Both the position numbers and the translations under genes were made by a program. From positions 8,184,001 to 8,248,000 of the forward strand of contig NZ_JAUSWW010000001.1 of NCBI RefSeq assembly GCF_030815415.1: a stretch of 64,000 bases of DNA, written 5' to 3'. The notes beneath the pieces are model-generated. The model did no database searches and had not been told where the DNA came from. It worked only from the letters and a program-made list of their open reading frames with translations. The stretch is from Streptomyces canus. Lineage in GTDB: Bacteria; Actinomycetota; Actinomycetes; Streptomycetales; Streptomycetaceae. Positions 42,137 to 51,535 of this stretch are shown one piece after another (the first letter of the stretch is position 1; every line of letters begins with the position of its first letter).

Positions 42137-43804
42137 CTACGCGTCGTACAGGTCGGCCTTCCTCGGTGACGGGTCCTGCACCGCGGTGCTGAGGAACGCC
42201 GACCGGTTGCCGAACTTCTCCGTGTCCACGCCGTTGTCCTCCAGGACCTTGATCGCCGCCGCGTGCACCACGCGCAGCACGGGCGTCGCGGCGCGCATCG
42301 CGTCGTCGGCCATGAAGCGGTGGCGCCACGGCTTGTCGGCCCAGACGTGCCGCAGACCGAACGGCTCGGGGAGGACGATCGTCCCGCCGAGCCAGTTCAG
42401 CAGCGGCGGGTACCAGGAGAGCGGGGCGCGGACGGCGAGACGTACGACCTCGTTGGTGGGGACCAGCGGGAGCTTCACCGTGCGCGTCTCCCACGGCCGG
42501 AACGACCTCTGGACGTTCCTCGTCGGGTCCTCGGGCTTGCCCATGAACAGCGGGTTGACCGGGCCCAGAGCGTGTCCGGTCACCTCGATGCGCAGCGTCT
42601 GGTGCAGCACGGTGACGGTGATCATCATCGTGATGATCAACTGGCCGTCCCACAGCGTCCACTGCACCCCGAGGTAGTGCCGGTCCCCGCTGCCGAACTG
42701 CTGCTTGTTGCAGATGTCCTGTATGGAGTGGGCCCGGTGCTGGAACGCCTCGATGTCCGTGGACTGCTCGGTCCGGGCCACCGCCTTGGCGTTCTCCCCG
42801 ATCGGCGTGACGATCCAGTGCCGTATGGAGGCCTTCGGGAAGCCGCCGGTGTTGATCGTGTTCCGCTCCAGCATGCCCAGCTGCTTGTGGATGGCGCGGA
42901 TGACGTCCCAGCTGCGGAACGGGTGGATCTCCCGGTCCGGGTCGGCCGGTGTCAGGTCCTCGGCGAGCTGCCAGCTGGCCCAGCGCGTGCCCATGCCCAG
43001 GATGCCCTTGGGGCCGGCGTAGAAGACGGAGTTGGACTGCTGCTCGGTGCTCAACCTGGCCAGCGACTGGCGCAGTTGCTCGGCCTGGGTCTCGCCGGGG
43101 CTGCTCGGCACTGCTTCGGGGACCTGGGCTCCGACACTGCTGCCCGCGATCAGTCCGTCCCAGCGCCCCCGCAGGTCCCTGGTCGAGCGATCGCAGATCT
43201 GCTTGGCCCAGAACCAGCCGACGACGGGAAGGACCACGCATGCGCGTGCGTACCAGCCCCAGAAGCCCGTGAACGGCATCTTGACCAGGAAGAGGACGGC
43301 GAGCGCGCCGACGCCGACGAGCAGGGCCGTGGCGAGGGCGGAGGCCTTCTTGTTGGGGTTCTTGTCGATGGTGGTGCGGATCGTGAAGACCAGGAGCCAG
43401 ACCAGGAGCCCGGGCAGGAACAGCACACCGCACAGCACCATGACGGCGGACAGCCGTTTGTCCCGCTCCCGGCGGAGGCGGTAGGCCGCCAGGCAGTGGT
43501 CGACGACGACCTGCGGTTCGGTGCCGAAGGACTGGATGAGGGGCTTGCGTCCCGGGCCGATCATGCGCTCGATCACGGCCCGGGAGAACGCCTCACCGAG
43601 GTTGGGCTTGAAGAGGCCGCCGGTCCACCGCTGGCCCTCCTTGACCGTGGTCTCGTGCCATTCGCCGTTGGCCTTCGTGATGTCCTCGACCGGATTGTCC
43701 CGGTACGCGGCTGAGGCGAGGGCGAACGTGGCTGTCTGGCTCTCGTCGCCCGAGCGCGGAACCTGTGGTCCGAAGACGCTCTCGTAACCGGTTCCCACCG
43801 TCAT
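42137..43804 (-). CDS. Membrane protein of unknown function
   Basis: 555 residues from ATG 43804. The N-terminal about 110 residues are soluble (VTGSGYESVFG-type start, then YRDNPVEDITKANGEWHETT). Membrane segments follow (VMVLCGVLFLPGLLVWLLVF, LATALLVGVGALAVLFLV, CVVLPVVGWFWA), and the large C-terminal part is again soluble with one possible re-entrant segment (DGQLIITMMITVTVLHQTLR). No family recognised. It converges with the HIT gene, four bases apart, and interrupts the HIT-pgsA order seen in mycobacteria. Confidence 0.78.
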   Translation of the reverse strand: MTVGTGYESVFGPQVPRSGDESQTATFALASAAYRDNPVEDITKANGEWHETTVKEGQRWTGGLFKPNLGEAFSRAVIERMIGPGRKPLIQSFGTEPQVVVDHCLAAYRLRRERDKRLSAVMVLCGVLFLPGLLVWLLVFTIRTTIDKNPNKKASALATALLVGVGALAVLFLVKMPFTGFWGWYARACVVLPVVGWFWAKQICDRSTRDLRGRWDGLIAGSSVGAQVPEAVPSSPGETQAEQLRQSLARLSTEQQSNSVFYAGPKGILGMGTRWASWQLAEDLTPADPDREIHPFRSWDVIRAIHKQLGMLERNTINTGGFPKASIRHWIVTPIGENAKAVARTEQSTDIEAFQHRAHSIQDICNKQQFGSGDRHYLGVQWTLWDGQLIITMMITVTVLHQTLRIEVTGHALGPVNPLFMGKPEDPTRNVQRSFRPWETRTVKLPLVPTNEVVRLAVRAPLSWYPPLLNWLGGTIVLPEPFGLRHVWADKPWRHRFMADDAMRAATPVLRVVHAAAIKVLEDNGVDTEKFGNRSAFLSTAVQDPSPRKADLYDA

Positions 43805-44023
43805 GCCCGCCCCCGATCGCCGCCTGGTCGCTCCTGCGGCCTTCCCGACTTCCTTGCCCCGCACACCTGTTGATCAGGCCGTCCCGGTATCCGGGCCCGA
43901 CTTGATCACCGCCATCAGCGTATCCGCCGCCACCGACATTCGTCGGCGGACGGCCGAAGCCGCCCGCCGACTCGGAGGGGAGCGATCCAGGAAAGCCACT
44001 TGTAGTGTGCCCAGCGCCAACTC

Positions 44024-46219
44024 CTAGGAGTCGCGCGCCTCTTCACGGATCCTCTCGGCGATCTGCGGCGGCATGGGTTCGTGCCGTGCGTAGGAGCGGT
44101 TGAAGCGTGCCGTGCCGTGCGACAGGGAGCGCAGGTCGACGGCGTACCGGCCGATCTCGATCTCCGGTACCTCGGCCCTGACGACGGTGCGGTTCCCGCT
44201 GGTCTGCTCGGTGCCGAGGACCCGGCCGCGCCGGCCGGACAGGTCGCTCATCACGGCGCCCACGTAGTCGTCGCCGACCAGAACGCTCACCTCGGCCACC
44301 GGTTCGAGGAGGTGGATCCTCGCGTCCGCCGCGGCCTCCCGCAGCGCCAGCGCGCCGGCTGTCTGGAATGCGGCGTCGGAGGAGTCCACCGAGTGCGCCT
44401 TGCCGTCGACCAGTGTGATCCGTACGTCGACGAGCGCGTGGCCGGCCGCGACGCCCCTGGCTGCCTGGGCCCGCACGCCCTTCTCGACGGAGGGAATGAA
44501 CTGCCGGGGCACCGCGCCGCCGACGACCTTGTCCACGAACTCGATGCCCGAGCCGCCCGGCAGAGGCTCCACCTCGATCGCGCAGATGGCGAACTGCCCG
44601 TGCCCGCCGGACTGCTTGACATGCCGGCCGCGGCCCGCCGACTTGTCGGCGAACGTCTCCCGGAGGGAGACCCTGTGCGGTACGACGTCGACCTGGACGC
44701 CGTACCGGCTGCGCAGCCGCTCCAGCGCCACGTCGGCGTGTGCCTCGCCCAGGCACCACAGGACCACCTGGTGGGTGTCCTGGTTCTGTTCGAGCCGCAT
44801 GGTCGGGTCCTCGGCGACCAGTCGGCTCAGGCCCTGTGAGAGCTTGTCCTCGTCGGCCTTGCTGTGTGCCTCGATCGCGAGCGGCAGCAGCGGGTCGGGC
44901 ATCTGCCAGGGCTCCATCAGGAGCGGGTCGTCCTTGGCCGAGAGGGTGTCGCCGGTCTCCGCGCGGCTCAGCTTGGCCACGCACACCAGGTCGCCGGCGA
45001 TGGCGTGCGTCACCGGGCGCTGCTGTTTGCCGAACGGGGTGGACAGGGCCCCGACGCGTTCGTCGACGTCGTGGTCCTCGTGCCCGCGGTCGGCCAGACC
45101 GTGTCCGGAGACGTGCACCGTCTCGTCGGGGCGCAGGGTGCCGGAGAAGATGCGGACGAGGGAGATACGGCCGACGTAGGGGTCGGAGGACGTCTTGACG
45201 ACCTCCGCGACCAGCGGGCCCTCCGTGTCGCAGGCCTTCACCTCGCGCGGTGTGCCGTCGATGGTGGTGACGCCGGGCGTGGGGTGTTCGAAGGGTGTCG
45301 GGAAGCCCCTGGTGATGAGCTCCAGCACCTCGACCGTGCCGAGCCCCTGTTTGGCGCCCTCGGCCGCGGGGGCGGCGGCGAGGACGGGGAAGAAGACACC
45401 GCGCGCGACGGCTCGCTCCAGGTCCTCGATCAGTGTCTTGACGTCGACCTCTTCACCGCCGAGGTAGCGGTCCATGAGGGTCTCGTCCTCGCTCTCGGCG
45501 ATGATCCCCTCGATCAGCCGGTTGCGGGCCTCCTCGATCTGCGGCAGCTGGTCCTCGCCGGGCTCGGACTCCTTGCGCTCACCGGAGGAGTAGTCGAACA
45601 GCTTCTGCGACAGCAGGCCGATCAGACCGGTCACGGGTGCGTGCCCGTCCGGCGCCTGCGGGCCGTGCAGCGGCAGGTACAGGGGGAGCACGGCGTCGGG
45701 GTCGTCCCCGCCGAACGCCTCCGCACAGGTCCGTGTCATCGCCTCGAAGTCCGCCCGCGCGGACTCCAGGTGGGTGATCACGAGCGCGCGCGGCATGCCG
45801 ACGGCCGCGCACTCCTCCCAGACCATGCGGGTCGAGCCGTCCACGCCGTCGGAGGCCGAGACGACGAAAAGGGCCGCGTCCGCCGCTCGCAGACCGGCCC
45901 TCAGTTCCCCGACGAAGTCGGCGTATCCGGGGGTGTCGAGGAGATTGACCTTGATGCCGTCCCATTCGACGGGCACCAGGGAGAGCTGCACCGAACGGTT
46001 CTGCCGGTGTTCGATCTCGTCGTAGTCGGAGACGGTGCCGCCGTCCTCCACGCGACCCGCCCTGTTCACCGCCCCCGCTGTCAGCGCGAGAGCTTCCACC
46101 AATGTCGTCTTGCCCGATCCGGAGTGGCCGACCAGCACCACATTCCGTACGGACGCGGGGTGGTCGGCCGCTGTTGCCCTGCCGGCGGCTCCGGGGTGTG
46201 CGTTCGCCTTGTCGCCCAT
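44024..46219 (-). CDS. EF-G-like translational GTPase (EF-G2 family)
   Basis: 731 residues from ATG 46219, with GGGAGG eight bases upstream; an in-frame ATG upstream lacks this. G1 is VLVGHSGSGKTTLVEALALT, G3 is LLDTPGYADF. The expected G4 NKxD is replaced by THLES (ALVITHLESARADFEAM), so guanine recognition is altered. Domains II-V follow with the usual order (VRIFSGTLRPDETVHVSG, GEAHADVALERLRSRYGVQV, GGAVPRQFIPSVEKGVRAQA). It differs from canonical FusA and belongs to the actinobacterial EF-G2 group whose role is unclear. Confidence 0.9.
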   Translation of the reverse strand: MGDKANAHPGAAGRATAADHPASVRNVVLVGHSGSGKTTLVEALALTAGAVNRAGRVEDGGTVSDYDEIEHRQNRSVQLSLVPVEWDGIKVNLLDTPGYADFVGELRAGLRAADAALFVVSASDGVDGSTRMVWEECAAVGMPRALVITHLESARADFEAMTRTCAEAFGGDDPDAVLPLYLPLHGPQAPDGHAPVTGLIGLLSQKLFDYSSGERKESEPGEDQLPQIEEARNRLIEGIIAESEDETLMDRYLGGEEVDVKTLIEDLERAVARGVFFPVLAAAPAAEGAKQGLGTVEVLELITRGFPTPFEHPTPGVTTIDGTPREVKACDTEGPLVAEVVKTSSDPYVGRISLVRIFSGTLRPDETVHVSGHGLADRGHEDHDVDERVGALSTPFGKQQRPVTHAIAGDLVCVAKLSRAETGDTLSAKDDPLLMEPWQMPDPLLPLAIEAHSKADEDKLSQGLSRLVAEDPTMRLEQNQDTHQVVLWCLGEAHADVALERLRSRYGVQVDVVPHRVSLRETFADKSAGRGRHVKQSGGHGQFAICAIEVEPLPGGSGIEFVDKVVGGAVPRQFIPSVEKGVRAQAARGVAAGHALVDVRITLVDGKAHSVDSSDAAFQTAGALALREAAADARIHLLEPVAEVSVLVGDDYVGAVMSDLSGRRGRVLGTEQTSGNRTVVRAEVPEIEIGRYAVDLRSLSHGTARFNRSYARHEPMPPQIAERIREEARDS

Positions 46220-46514
46220 GGCCTTGCCTCCCGTGCACGGTGAGGTCACTGTGGGCGCTGCGGATCCTCCTCCGGACTTCGTCCGGGAGGTGCCCCCAGC
46301 GATGGCGGCTCCGGTGACGCCCGCGGTTCTTCGAGCTTTCCACTCCGGTCACGGTGCGTCCATACGGGGGACGCGATCCTGCCGTTACCCGTATGCCGTG
46401 CGGCCGTGACGCGGGGCGACAGTGCCCGGCGTTCGCACATGCGCGCGCGTGGCTACGATGGGCCAGCCGGTGGCCAGCAGGGGCCGCGCGGCCACACCGA
46501 CCCTCGGGAAGGCC
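46220..46514. other. Divergent intergenic region before pgsA
   Basis: Holds a CTCCGGACTTCGTCCGGGAG hairpin (about 46268-46290) of a type repeated in Streptomyces genomes and a TACGAT at about 46454 that may be the -10 of pgsA. No gene seen. Confidence 0.4.
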
Positions 46515-47186
46515 ATGCTGAACAAGTACGCGCGTGCATTCTTCACGCGTGTCCTCACGCCGTTCGCCTCATTTCTCATCAGAAGGGGCGTCAGCCCTGA
46601 CACGGTGACGCTGCTCGGCACCGCGGGGGTGGTCGCGGGGGCGCTGGTCTTCTTCCCCATGGGCGAGTTCTTCTGGGGCACGATCGTGATCACGCTGTTC
46701 GTGTTCTCGGACCTGGTCGACGGCAACATGGCCCGGCAGCTCGGCCGTTCCAGCCGCTGGGGCGCCTTCCTGGACTCCACGCTGGACCGGGTCGCCGACG
46801 GCGCGATCTTCGGCGGCTTCATCCTCTGGTACGCCGGTGGCGGTGACGACCTCGTCCTGTGCGCGGTCTCGATCTTCTGTCTGGCGAGCGGCCAGGTGGT
46901 GTCGTACACCAAGGCCCGGGGCGAGTCGATCGGTCTGCCGGTCGCCGTCAACGGTCTCGTCGAGCGGGCCGAGCGGCTGGTGATCTCGCTGGTCGCGGCC
47001 GGTCTCGCGGGTCTGCACACGTTCGGCGTGCCGGGCATCCAGTACCTGCTGCCGGTCGCGCTGTGGATCGTCGCCGTCGGCAGCCTCGTCACGCTGATCC
47101 AGCGCGTCGTCACGGTCCGTCGCGAGGCGGCGGAGGCGGACGCGGCCACCCCGCAGGAGACCCAGGGGAGCGAGGCGGCGAAGTGA
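46515..47186 (+). CDS. pgsA: Phosphatidylinositol phosphate synthase (CDP-alcohol phosphatidyltransferase)
   Basis: 223 residues from ATG 46515 with GGGAAGG upstream. The family signature D-G-x2-A-R-x8-G-x3-D-x3-D is seen as DLVDGNMARQLGRSSRWGAF followed by LDSTLDR. Six membrane helices surround it. The enzyme joins CDP-diacylglycerol to inositol phosphate, the first step of the phosphatidylinositol mannoside path; this specificity is taken from position before patA and pimA. It overlaps the next gene by four bases. Confidence 0.93.
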   Translation: MLNKYARAFFTRVLTPFASFLIRRGVSPDTVTLLGTAGVVAGALVFFPMGEFFWGTIVITLFVFSDLVDGNMARQLGRSSRWGAFLDSTLDRVADGAIFGGFILWYAGGGDDLVLCAVSIFCLASGQVVSYTKARGESIGLPVAVNGLVERAERLVISLVAAGLAGLHTFGVPGIQYLLPVALWIVAVGSLVTLIQRVVTVRREAAEADAATPQETQGSEAAK

Positions 47187-48091
47187 GTGCCCAGGACCGG
47201 CTCACCGACGCGCTGTACGGCCTCGGCTGGGGAGCGGTGAAGAAGCTCCCCGAGCCGGTCGCCGTACGCCTCGGCCGGACCATCGCCGATCTCGCCTGGA
47301 AGCAGCGCGGCAAGGGCGTGCAGCGGCTGGAGAGCAACTACGCGCGCGTGGTGCCCGACGCGACCCCTGAGCGCCTCGCCGAGCTGTCCCGCGCGGGCAT
47401 GCGCTCGTATCTGCGCTACTGGATGGAGTCCTTCCGGCTGCCCGCCTGGAGCGAGGAGCGCATCAAGGGCGGCTTCGAGGCCAAGGACCTGCACCACCTG
47501 ACCGACGGCCTCGCCTCCGGCCGGGGTGTCATCCTCGCGCTGCCGCACATGGCCAACTGGGACCTCGCCGGCGCCTGGGTCACCACGAAGCTGGACACCC
47601 CGTTCACCACCGTCGCGGAACGGCTCAAGCCGGAGACGCTGTACGACCGGTTCGTCGCCTATCGCGAGGGCCTCGGCATGGAGGTCCTGCCGCACAGCGG
47701 GGGCACCGCCTTCGGCACCCTGGCCCGGCGGCTGCGCGACGGCGGTCTGGTCTGTCTGGTCGCCGAGCGCGACCTGTCCTCCTCCGGCGTCGAGGTCCAG
47801 TTCTTCGGCGAGGCGACCCGGATCCCCGCGGGCCCGGCGCTCCTCGCCCAGCAGACCGGCGCGCTGCTGCTGCCGGTGACGCTCTGGTACGACGACTCGC
47901 CCGTCATGCGGGGCAGGGTGCACCCCCCGGTCGAGGTGCCCGAGACAGGTACCCGCGCCGAGAAGACGTCTGTCATGGCACAGGCGCTGGCCGATGCCTT
48001 CGCCTCGGGGATCGCCGACCATCCGGAGGACTGGCACATGCTGCAGCGGTTGTGGCTCAAGGATCTCGACCCCAGTAAGGGGCCCTCGTGA
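47183..48091 (+). CDS. patA: Phosphatidylinositol mannoside acyltransferase (PatA/HtrB-like)
   Basis: 302 residues from GTG 47183. The LpxL/HtrB-like acyltransferase shows its catalytic His in VILALPHMANWDLAGAW, VCLVAERDLSSSGVEVQFFG, and a C-terminal HPEDWHMLQRLWL. In mycobacteria PatA acylates the mannose of PIM from the cytoplasmic face. It is translationally coupled to both pgsA and pimA, so the three act in series. Confidence 0.92.
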   Translation: MSAQDRLTDALYGLGWGAVKKLPEPVAVRLGRTIADLAWKQRGKGVQRLESNYARVVPDATPERLAELSRAGMRSYLRYWMESFRLPAWSEERIKGGFEAKDLHHLTDGLASGRGVILALPHMANWDLAGAWVTTKLDTPFTTVAERLKPETLYDRFVAYREGLGMEVLPHSGGTAFGTLARRLRDGGLVCLVAERDLSSSGVEVQFFGEATRIPAGPALLAQQTGALLLPVTLWYDDSPVMRGRVHPPVEVPETGTRAEKTSVMAQALADAFASGIADHPEDWHMLQRLWLKDLDPSKGPS

Positions 48092-49257
48092 GGATCGGCA
48101 TCGTCTGCCCGTATTCCTGGGACGTGCCGGGCGGCGTCCAGTTCCACATCCGCGATCTCGCCGAGTACTTCATCCGCCTCGGCCACGACGTGTCCGTCCT
48201 GGCCCCGGCCGACGACGACACCCCGCTGCCGCCCTACGTCGTCTCGGCGGGCCGCGCGGTGCCGGTGCCGTACAACGGCTCGGTGGCCCGGCTGAACTTC
48301 GGCTTCCTCAGCGCCGCGCGGGTACGCCGCTGGCTGCACGACGGCGAGTTCGACGTCGTCCACATCCACGAGCCGTCCTCGCCCTCGCTCGGCCTGCTGG
48401 CCTGCTGGGCGGCGCAGGGCCCCCTCGTCGCGACGTTCCACACCTCGAACCCGCGTTCCAAGGCCATGATCGCCGCGTACTCCATCCTCCAGGCCGCCCT
48501 GGAGAAGATCAGCGCGCGCATCGCGGTGAGCGAGTACGCCCGCCGCACGCTGGTGGAGCACCTCGGCGGGGACGCGGTCGTCATCCCGAACGGCGTCGAC
48601 GTCGACTTCTTCGCCAAGGCCGAGCCCAACCCCGAGTGGCAGGGCGACACCCTCGGCTTCGTCGGCCGCATCGACGAGCCCCGCAAGGGTCTGCCGGTGC
48701 TGATGAAGGCCCTGCCGAAGATCCTCGCCGAGCGCCCGCAGACCCGGCTCCTGGTGGCCGGGCGCGGCGACGAGGAGGAGGCCGTGGAGAACCTGCCCGC
48801 CGAACTCCGCTCGCGCGTGGAGTTCCTCGGCATGGTCAGCGACGAGGGCAAGGCGCGCTTCCTGCGCAGCGTCGACCTGTACGTCGCCCCCAACACCGGC
48901 GGCGAGAGCTTCGGGATCATCCTGGTCGAGGCGATGTCGGCCGGTGCCCCCGTCCTCGCCTCGGACCTGGACGCCTTCGCCCAGGTGCTCGACCAGGGCG
49001 CGGCGGGTGAACTCTTCGCCAACGAGGACGCCGACGCACTGGCCGACGCGGCACTGCGGCTGCTGGCCGATCCGGAGCGGCGGGCCGAACTGCGGGAGCG
49101 CGGGAGCGCCCACGTACGGCGGTTCGACTGGTCGACGGTCGGCGCGGACATCCTGTCGGTGTACGAGACGGTGACGGCGGGCGCGGCCGCAGTGGCGGCG
49201 GCCGACGACGACCGCACCACGAGCCTGTTGTCGCGGTTCGGGCTGGCGCGGGACTGA
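48088..49257 (+). CDS. pimA: Phosphatidylinositol alpha-mannosyltransferase PimA
   Basis: 389 residues from GTG 48088. A GT4 enzyme: N-terminal IGIVCPYSWDVPGGVQFHIR, ligand residues in VVHIHEPSSPSLGLL and FHTSNPRSKAMI, the C-terminal GDP-mannose site in GRIDEPRKGLPVLM and ESFGIILVEAMSAGAPVLAS with the E-x7-E pattern. It transfers mannose to phosphatidylinositol at the inner membrane face. It completes the pgsA-patA-pimA operon. Confidence 0.95.
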   Translation: MRIGIVCPYSWDVPGGVQFHIRDLAEYFIRLGHDVSVLAPADDDTPLPPYVVSAGRAVPVPYNGSVARLNFGFLSAARVRRWLHDGEFDVVHIHEPSSPSLGLLACWAAQGPLVATFHTSNPRSKAMIAAYSILQAALEKISARIAVSEYARRTLVEHLGGDAVVIPNGVDVDFFAKAEPNPEWQGDTLGFVGRIDEPRKGLPVLMKALPKILAERPQTRLLVAGRGDEEEAVENLPAELRSRVEFLGMVSDEGKARFLRSVDLYVAPNTGGESFGIILVEAMSAGAPVLASDLDAFAQVLDQGAAGELFANEDADALADAALRLLADPERRAELRERGSAHVRRFDWSTVGADILSVYETVTAGAAAVAAADDDRTTSLLSRFGLARD

Positions 49258-49302
49258 GGGGCGCGTAGGACCGGGGCCCGTACGTCGGTAACCTTTGCGC
49301 CC

Positions 49303-49845
49303 GTGACCCCAACCCTCATCTGGACCCTCGTCGCCCTGATCGCGATCGGCCTCTACCTGAGCTGGACCGCAGGACGACTGGACCGGCTGCACGCCCGGAT
49401 CGACGCCTCCCGGGCCGCGCTGGACGCGCAGCTGCTGCGGCGCGCCTCGGTGACCCAGGAGCTGGCGACCTCCGGTGTCCTCGACCCGGCCGCCTCGATC
49501 GTGCTCTACGAGGCGGCGCACGCCGCGCGGCAGGCCGAGGAGGAGCAACGGGAGGTCGCCGAGAGCGAGCTGACCCAGGCCCTGCGAGCCGTCTTCGCGG
49601 AGACGCCGCAGGTGGAGACGGTGCGGGAGGCGCCCGGGGGAGTGGAAGCCGTCCGGGAGCTGACCGAGGCGGTGCGCCGGGTGCCGATGGCCCGGCGCTT
49701 CCACAACGACTCCGTACGGGCCGCCCGTGCCCTGCGGCGCCACCGCAAGGTCCGCTGGTTCCGGCTGGCGGGTCACGCCCCGTTCCCGCTGGCGTTCGAG
49801 ATGGACGACGAGCCTCCTGTGGCCCTGGTGGACCGGGCCGCGTAG
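49303..49845 (+). CDS. LemA-like single-span membrane protein
   Basis: 180 residues from GTG 49303. One N-terminal helix (LIWTLVALIAIGLYLSW) leads into a helical bundle whose start RLDRLHARIDASRAALDAQL and end RFHNDSVRAARALRRHRKVR with LAGHAPFPLAFEMDDE copy the LemA pattern (helical pairs, then a fixed phenylalanine-rich tail). LemA proteins are membrane-associated helical bundles of unknown biochemical role. It is separate from pimA by 45 bases. Confidence 0.65.
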   Translation: MTPTLIWTLVALIAIGLYLSWTAGRLDRLHARIDASRAALDAQLLRRASVTQELATSGVLDPAASIVLYEAAHAARQAEEEQREVAESELTQALRAVFAETPQVETVREAPGGVEAVRELTEAVRRVPMARRFHNDSVRAARALRRHRKVRWFRLAGHAPFPLAFEMDDEPPVALVDRAA

Positions 49846-49961
49846 CCGCGCCCGCCCGGAAAACGATCCACCGCCTCCCCATTGGCCCTTGCTGTGGACT
49901 GCTCGCTTCACGTTTCCTCGGTACTGCAGAAATCCTCTTTTCACATCAGCGAGGTCAATCC

Positions 49962-50867
49962 GTGTCGCTCACCGAGAACCAGGCCCCCGAGACCGGCACC
50001 GCCCGTGTGAAGCGCGGCATGGCCGAGCAGCTCAAGGGCGGCGTGATCATGGACGTGGTCAACGCCGAGCAGGCGAAGATCGCCGAGGACGCCGGCGCCG
50101 TGGCCGTCATGGCCCTGGAGCGGGTCCCCGCCGACATCCGCAAGGACGGCGGCGTGGCCCGGATGTCGGACCCCACCATGATCGAGGAGATCATCGAGGC
50201 GGTCTCCATCCCCGTGATGGCCAAGTCCCGCATCGGCCACTTCGTCGAGGCCCAGGTCCTGCAGTCGCTCGGCGTCGACTACATCGACGAGTCCGAGGTC
50301 CTCACCCCGGCCGACGAGGTCAACCACTCCGACAAGTGGGCCTTCACGACCCCCTTCGTCTGCGGCGCCACCAACCTCGGTGAGGCCCTGCGCCGTATCG
50401 CCGAGGGCGCGGCCATGATCCGCTCCAAGGGCGAGGCCGGCACCGGCAACGTCGTCGAGGCCGTCCGTCACCTGCGCCAGATCAAGAACGAGATCGCCCG
50501 GCTGCGCGGCTACGACAACAACGAGCTGTACGCCGCCGCCAAGGAGCTGCGCGCCCCGTACGAGCTCGTCAAGGAAGTCTCCGAGCTCGGCAAGCTCCCG
50601 GTGGTCCTGTTCTCCGCCGGTGGCGTCGCCACCCCCGCCGACGCCGCCCTGATGCGCCAGCTCGGCGCCGAGGGCGTCTTCGTCGGCTCCGGCATCTTCA
50701 AGTCCGGCGACCCGGCCAAGCGCGCCGCCGCCATCGTGAAGGCCACCACCTTCTACGACGACCCGAAGATCATCGCGGACGCGTCCCGCAACCTGGGCGA
50801 GGCCATGGTCGGCATCAACTGCGACACCCTCCCCGAGGCCGAGCGCTACGCCAACCGCGGCTGGTAA
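49962..50867 (+). CDS. pdxS: Pyridoxal 5'-phosphate synthase subunit PdxS
   Basis: 301 residues from GTG 49962. It builds PLP from ribose-5-phosphate, glyceraldehyde-3-phosphate and ammonia delivered by PdxT. Catalytic lysines are visible in VMAKSRIGHFVEAQVLQ and in the conserved TPFVCGATNLGEAL, MIRSKGEAGTGNVVEAVRHL stretches; the phosphate loop is SAGGVATPADAALM and GSGIFKS. Sequence is close to invariant for the family and of normal length. Confidence 0.97.
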   Translation: MSLTENQAPETGTARVKRGMAEQLKGGVIMDVVNAEQAKIAEDAGAVAVMALERVPADIRKDGGVARMSDPTMIEEIIEAVSIPVMAKSRIGHFVEAQVLQSLGVDYIDESEVLTPADEVNHSDKWAFTTPFVCGATNLGEALRRIAEGAAMIRSKGEAGTGNVVEAVRHLRQIKNEIARLRGYDNNELYAAAKELRAPYELVKEVSELGKLPVVLFSAGGVATPADAALMRQLGAEGVFVGSGIFKSGDPAKRAAAIVKATTFYDDPKIIADASRNLGEAMVGINCDTLPEAERYANRGW

Positions 50868-50874
50868 CCCACCC

Positions 50875-51486
50875 ATGTCGAACGAAGCACCGGTCATCGG
50901 CGTCCTGGCTCTCCAGGGCGACGTACGGGAGCACCTCATCGCCCTGGCCGCGGCGGACACCGTGGCCAGGCCGGTCAGGCGCCCCGAGGAACTCGCCGAG
51001 ATCGACGGCCTGGTCATCCCCGGCGGTGAGTCCACGACCATCTCCAAACTGGCCGTCCTGTTCGGCGTGATGGAGCCGCTCCGCGCGCGCGTGCGTGCCG
51101 GAATGCCTGTCTACGGCACCTGCGCGGGCATGATCATGCTGGCCGACAAGATCCTCGACCCGCGCTCGGGCCAGGAGACGATCGGCGGCATCGACATGAT
51201 CGTGCGCCGCAACGCCTTCGGACGGCAGAACGAGTCCTTCGAAGCGACGGTCGACGTCGAGGGTGTCGAGGGCGATGCTGTAGAGGGCGTCTTCATCCGC
51301 GCCCCCTGGGTCGAGTCCGTAGGCGCCGAGACCGAGGTGCTCGCCGAGCACGAGGGCCACATCGTCGCGGTCCGCCAGGGCAACGCGCTCGCCACGTCGT
51401 TCCACCCGGAGCTGACCGGCGACCACCGCGTGCACGCCCTGTTCGTCGACATGGTGCGCGCGAACCGGGCGGCGGAGTCCTTGTAG
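50875..51486 (+). CDS. pdxT: Glutamine amidotransferase subunit PdxT
   Basis: 203 residues, seven bases after pdxS. The class I amidotransferase triad is present: Cys in VYGTCAGMIMLADKIL, His and Glu in TSFHPELTGDHRVHALF. The opening IGVLALQGDVREHL and LVIPGGESTTISKLAVLFG are typical of PdxT. It releases ammonia from glutamine for PdxS. Confidence 0.97.
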   Translation: MSNEAPVIGVLALQGDVREHLIALAAADTVARPVRRPEELAEIDGLVIPGGESTTISKLAVLFGVMEPLRARVRAGMPVYGTCAGMIMLADKILDPRSGQETIGGIDMIVRRNAFGRQNESFEATVDVEGVEGDAVEGVFIRAPWVESVGAETEVLAEHEGHIVAVRQGNALATSFHPELTGDHRVHALFVDMVRANRAAESL

Positions 51487-51535
51487 GATCTCTGGCGTTC
51501 GTTGTTTGGATGGGTTACGCGAAGGAGACAGGCAG

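Noticed and set aside
43805..44023. A 74-codon plus-strand frame between the two minus-strand genes
   Set aside because: No ribosome site, no conserved feature and poor fit to the codon bias of its neighbours.
47659..49944. 761-codon minus-strand frame opposite patA-pimA
   Set aside because: Shadow frame; the plus strand carries well-known enzymes with overlapping starts.
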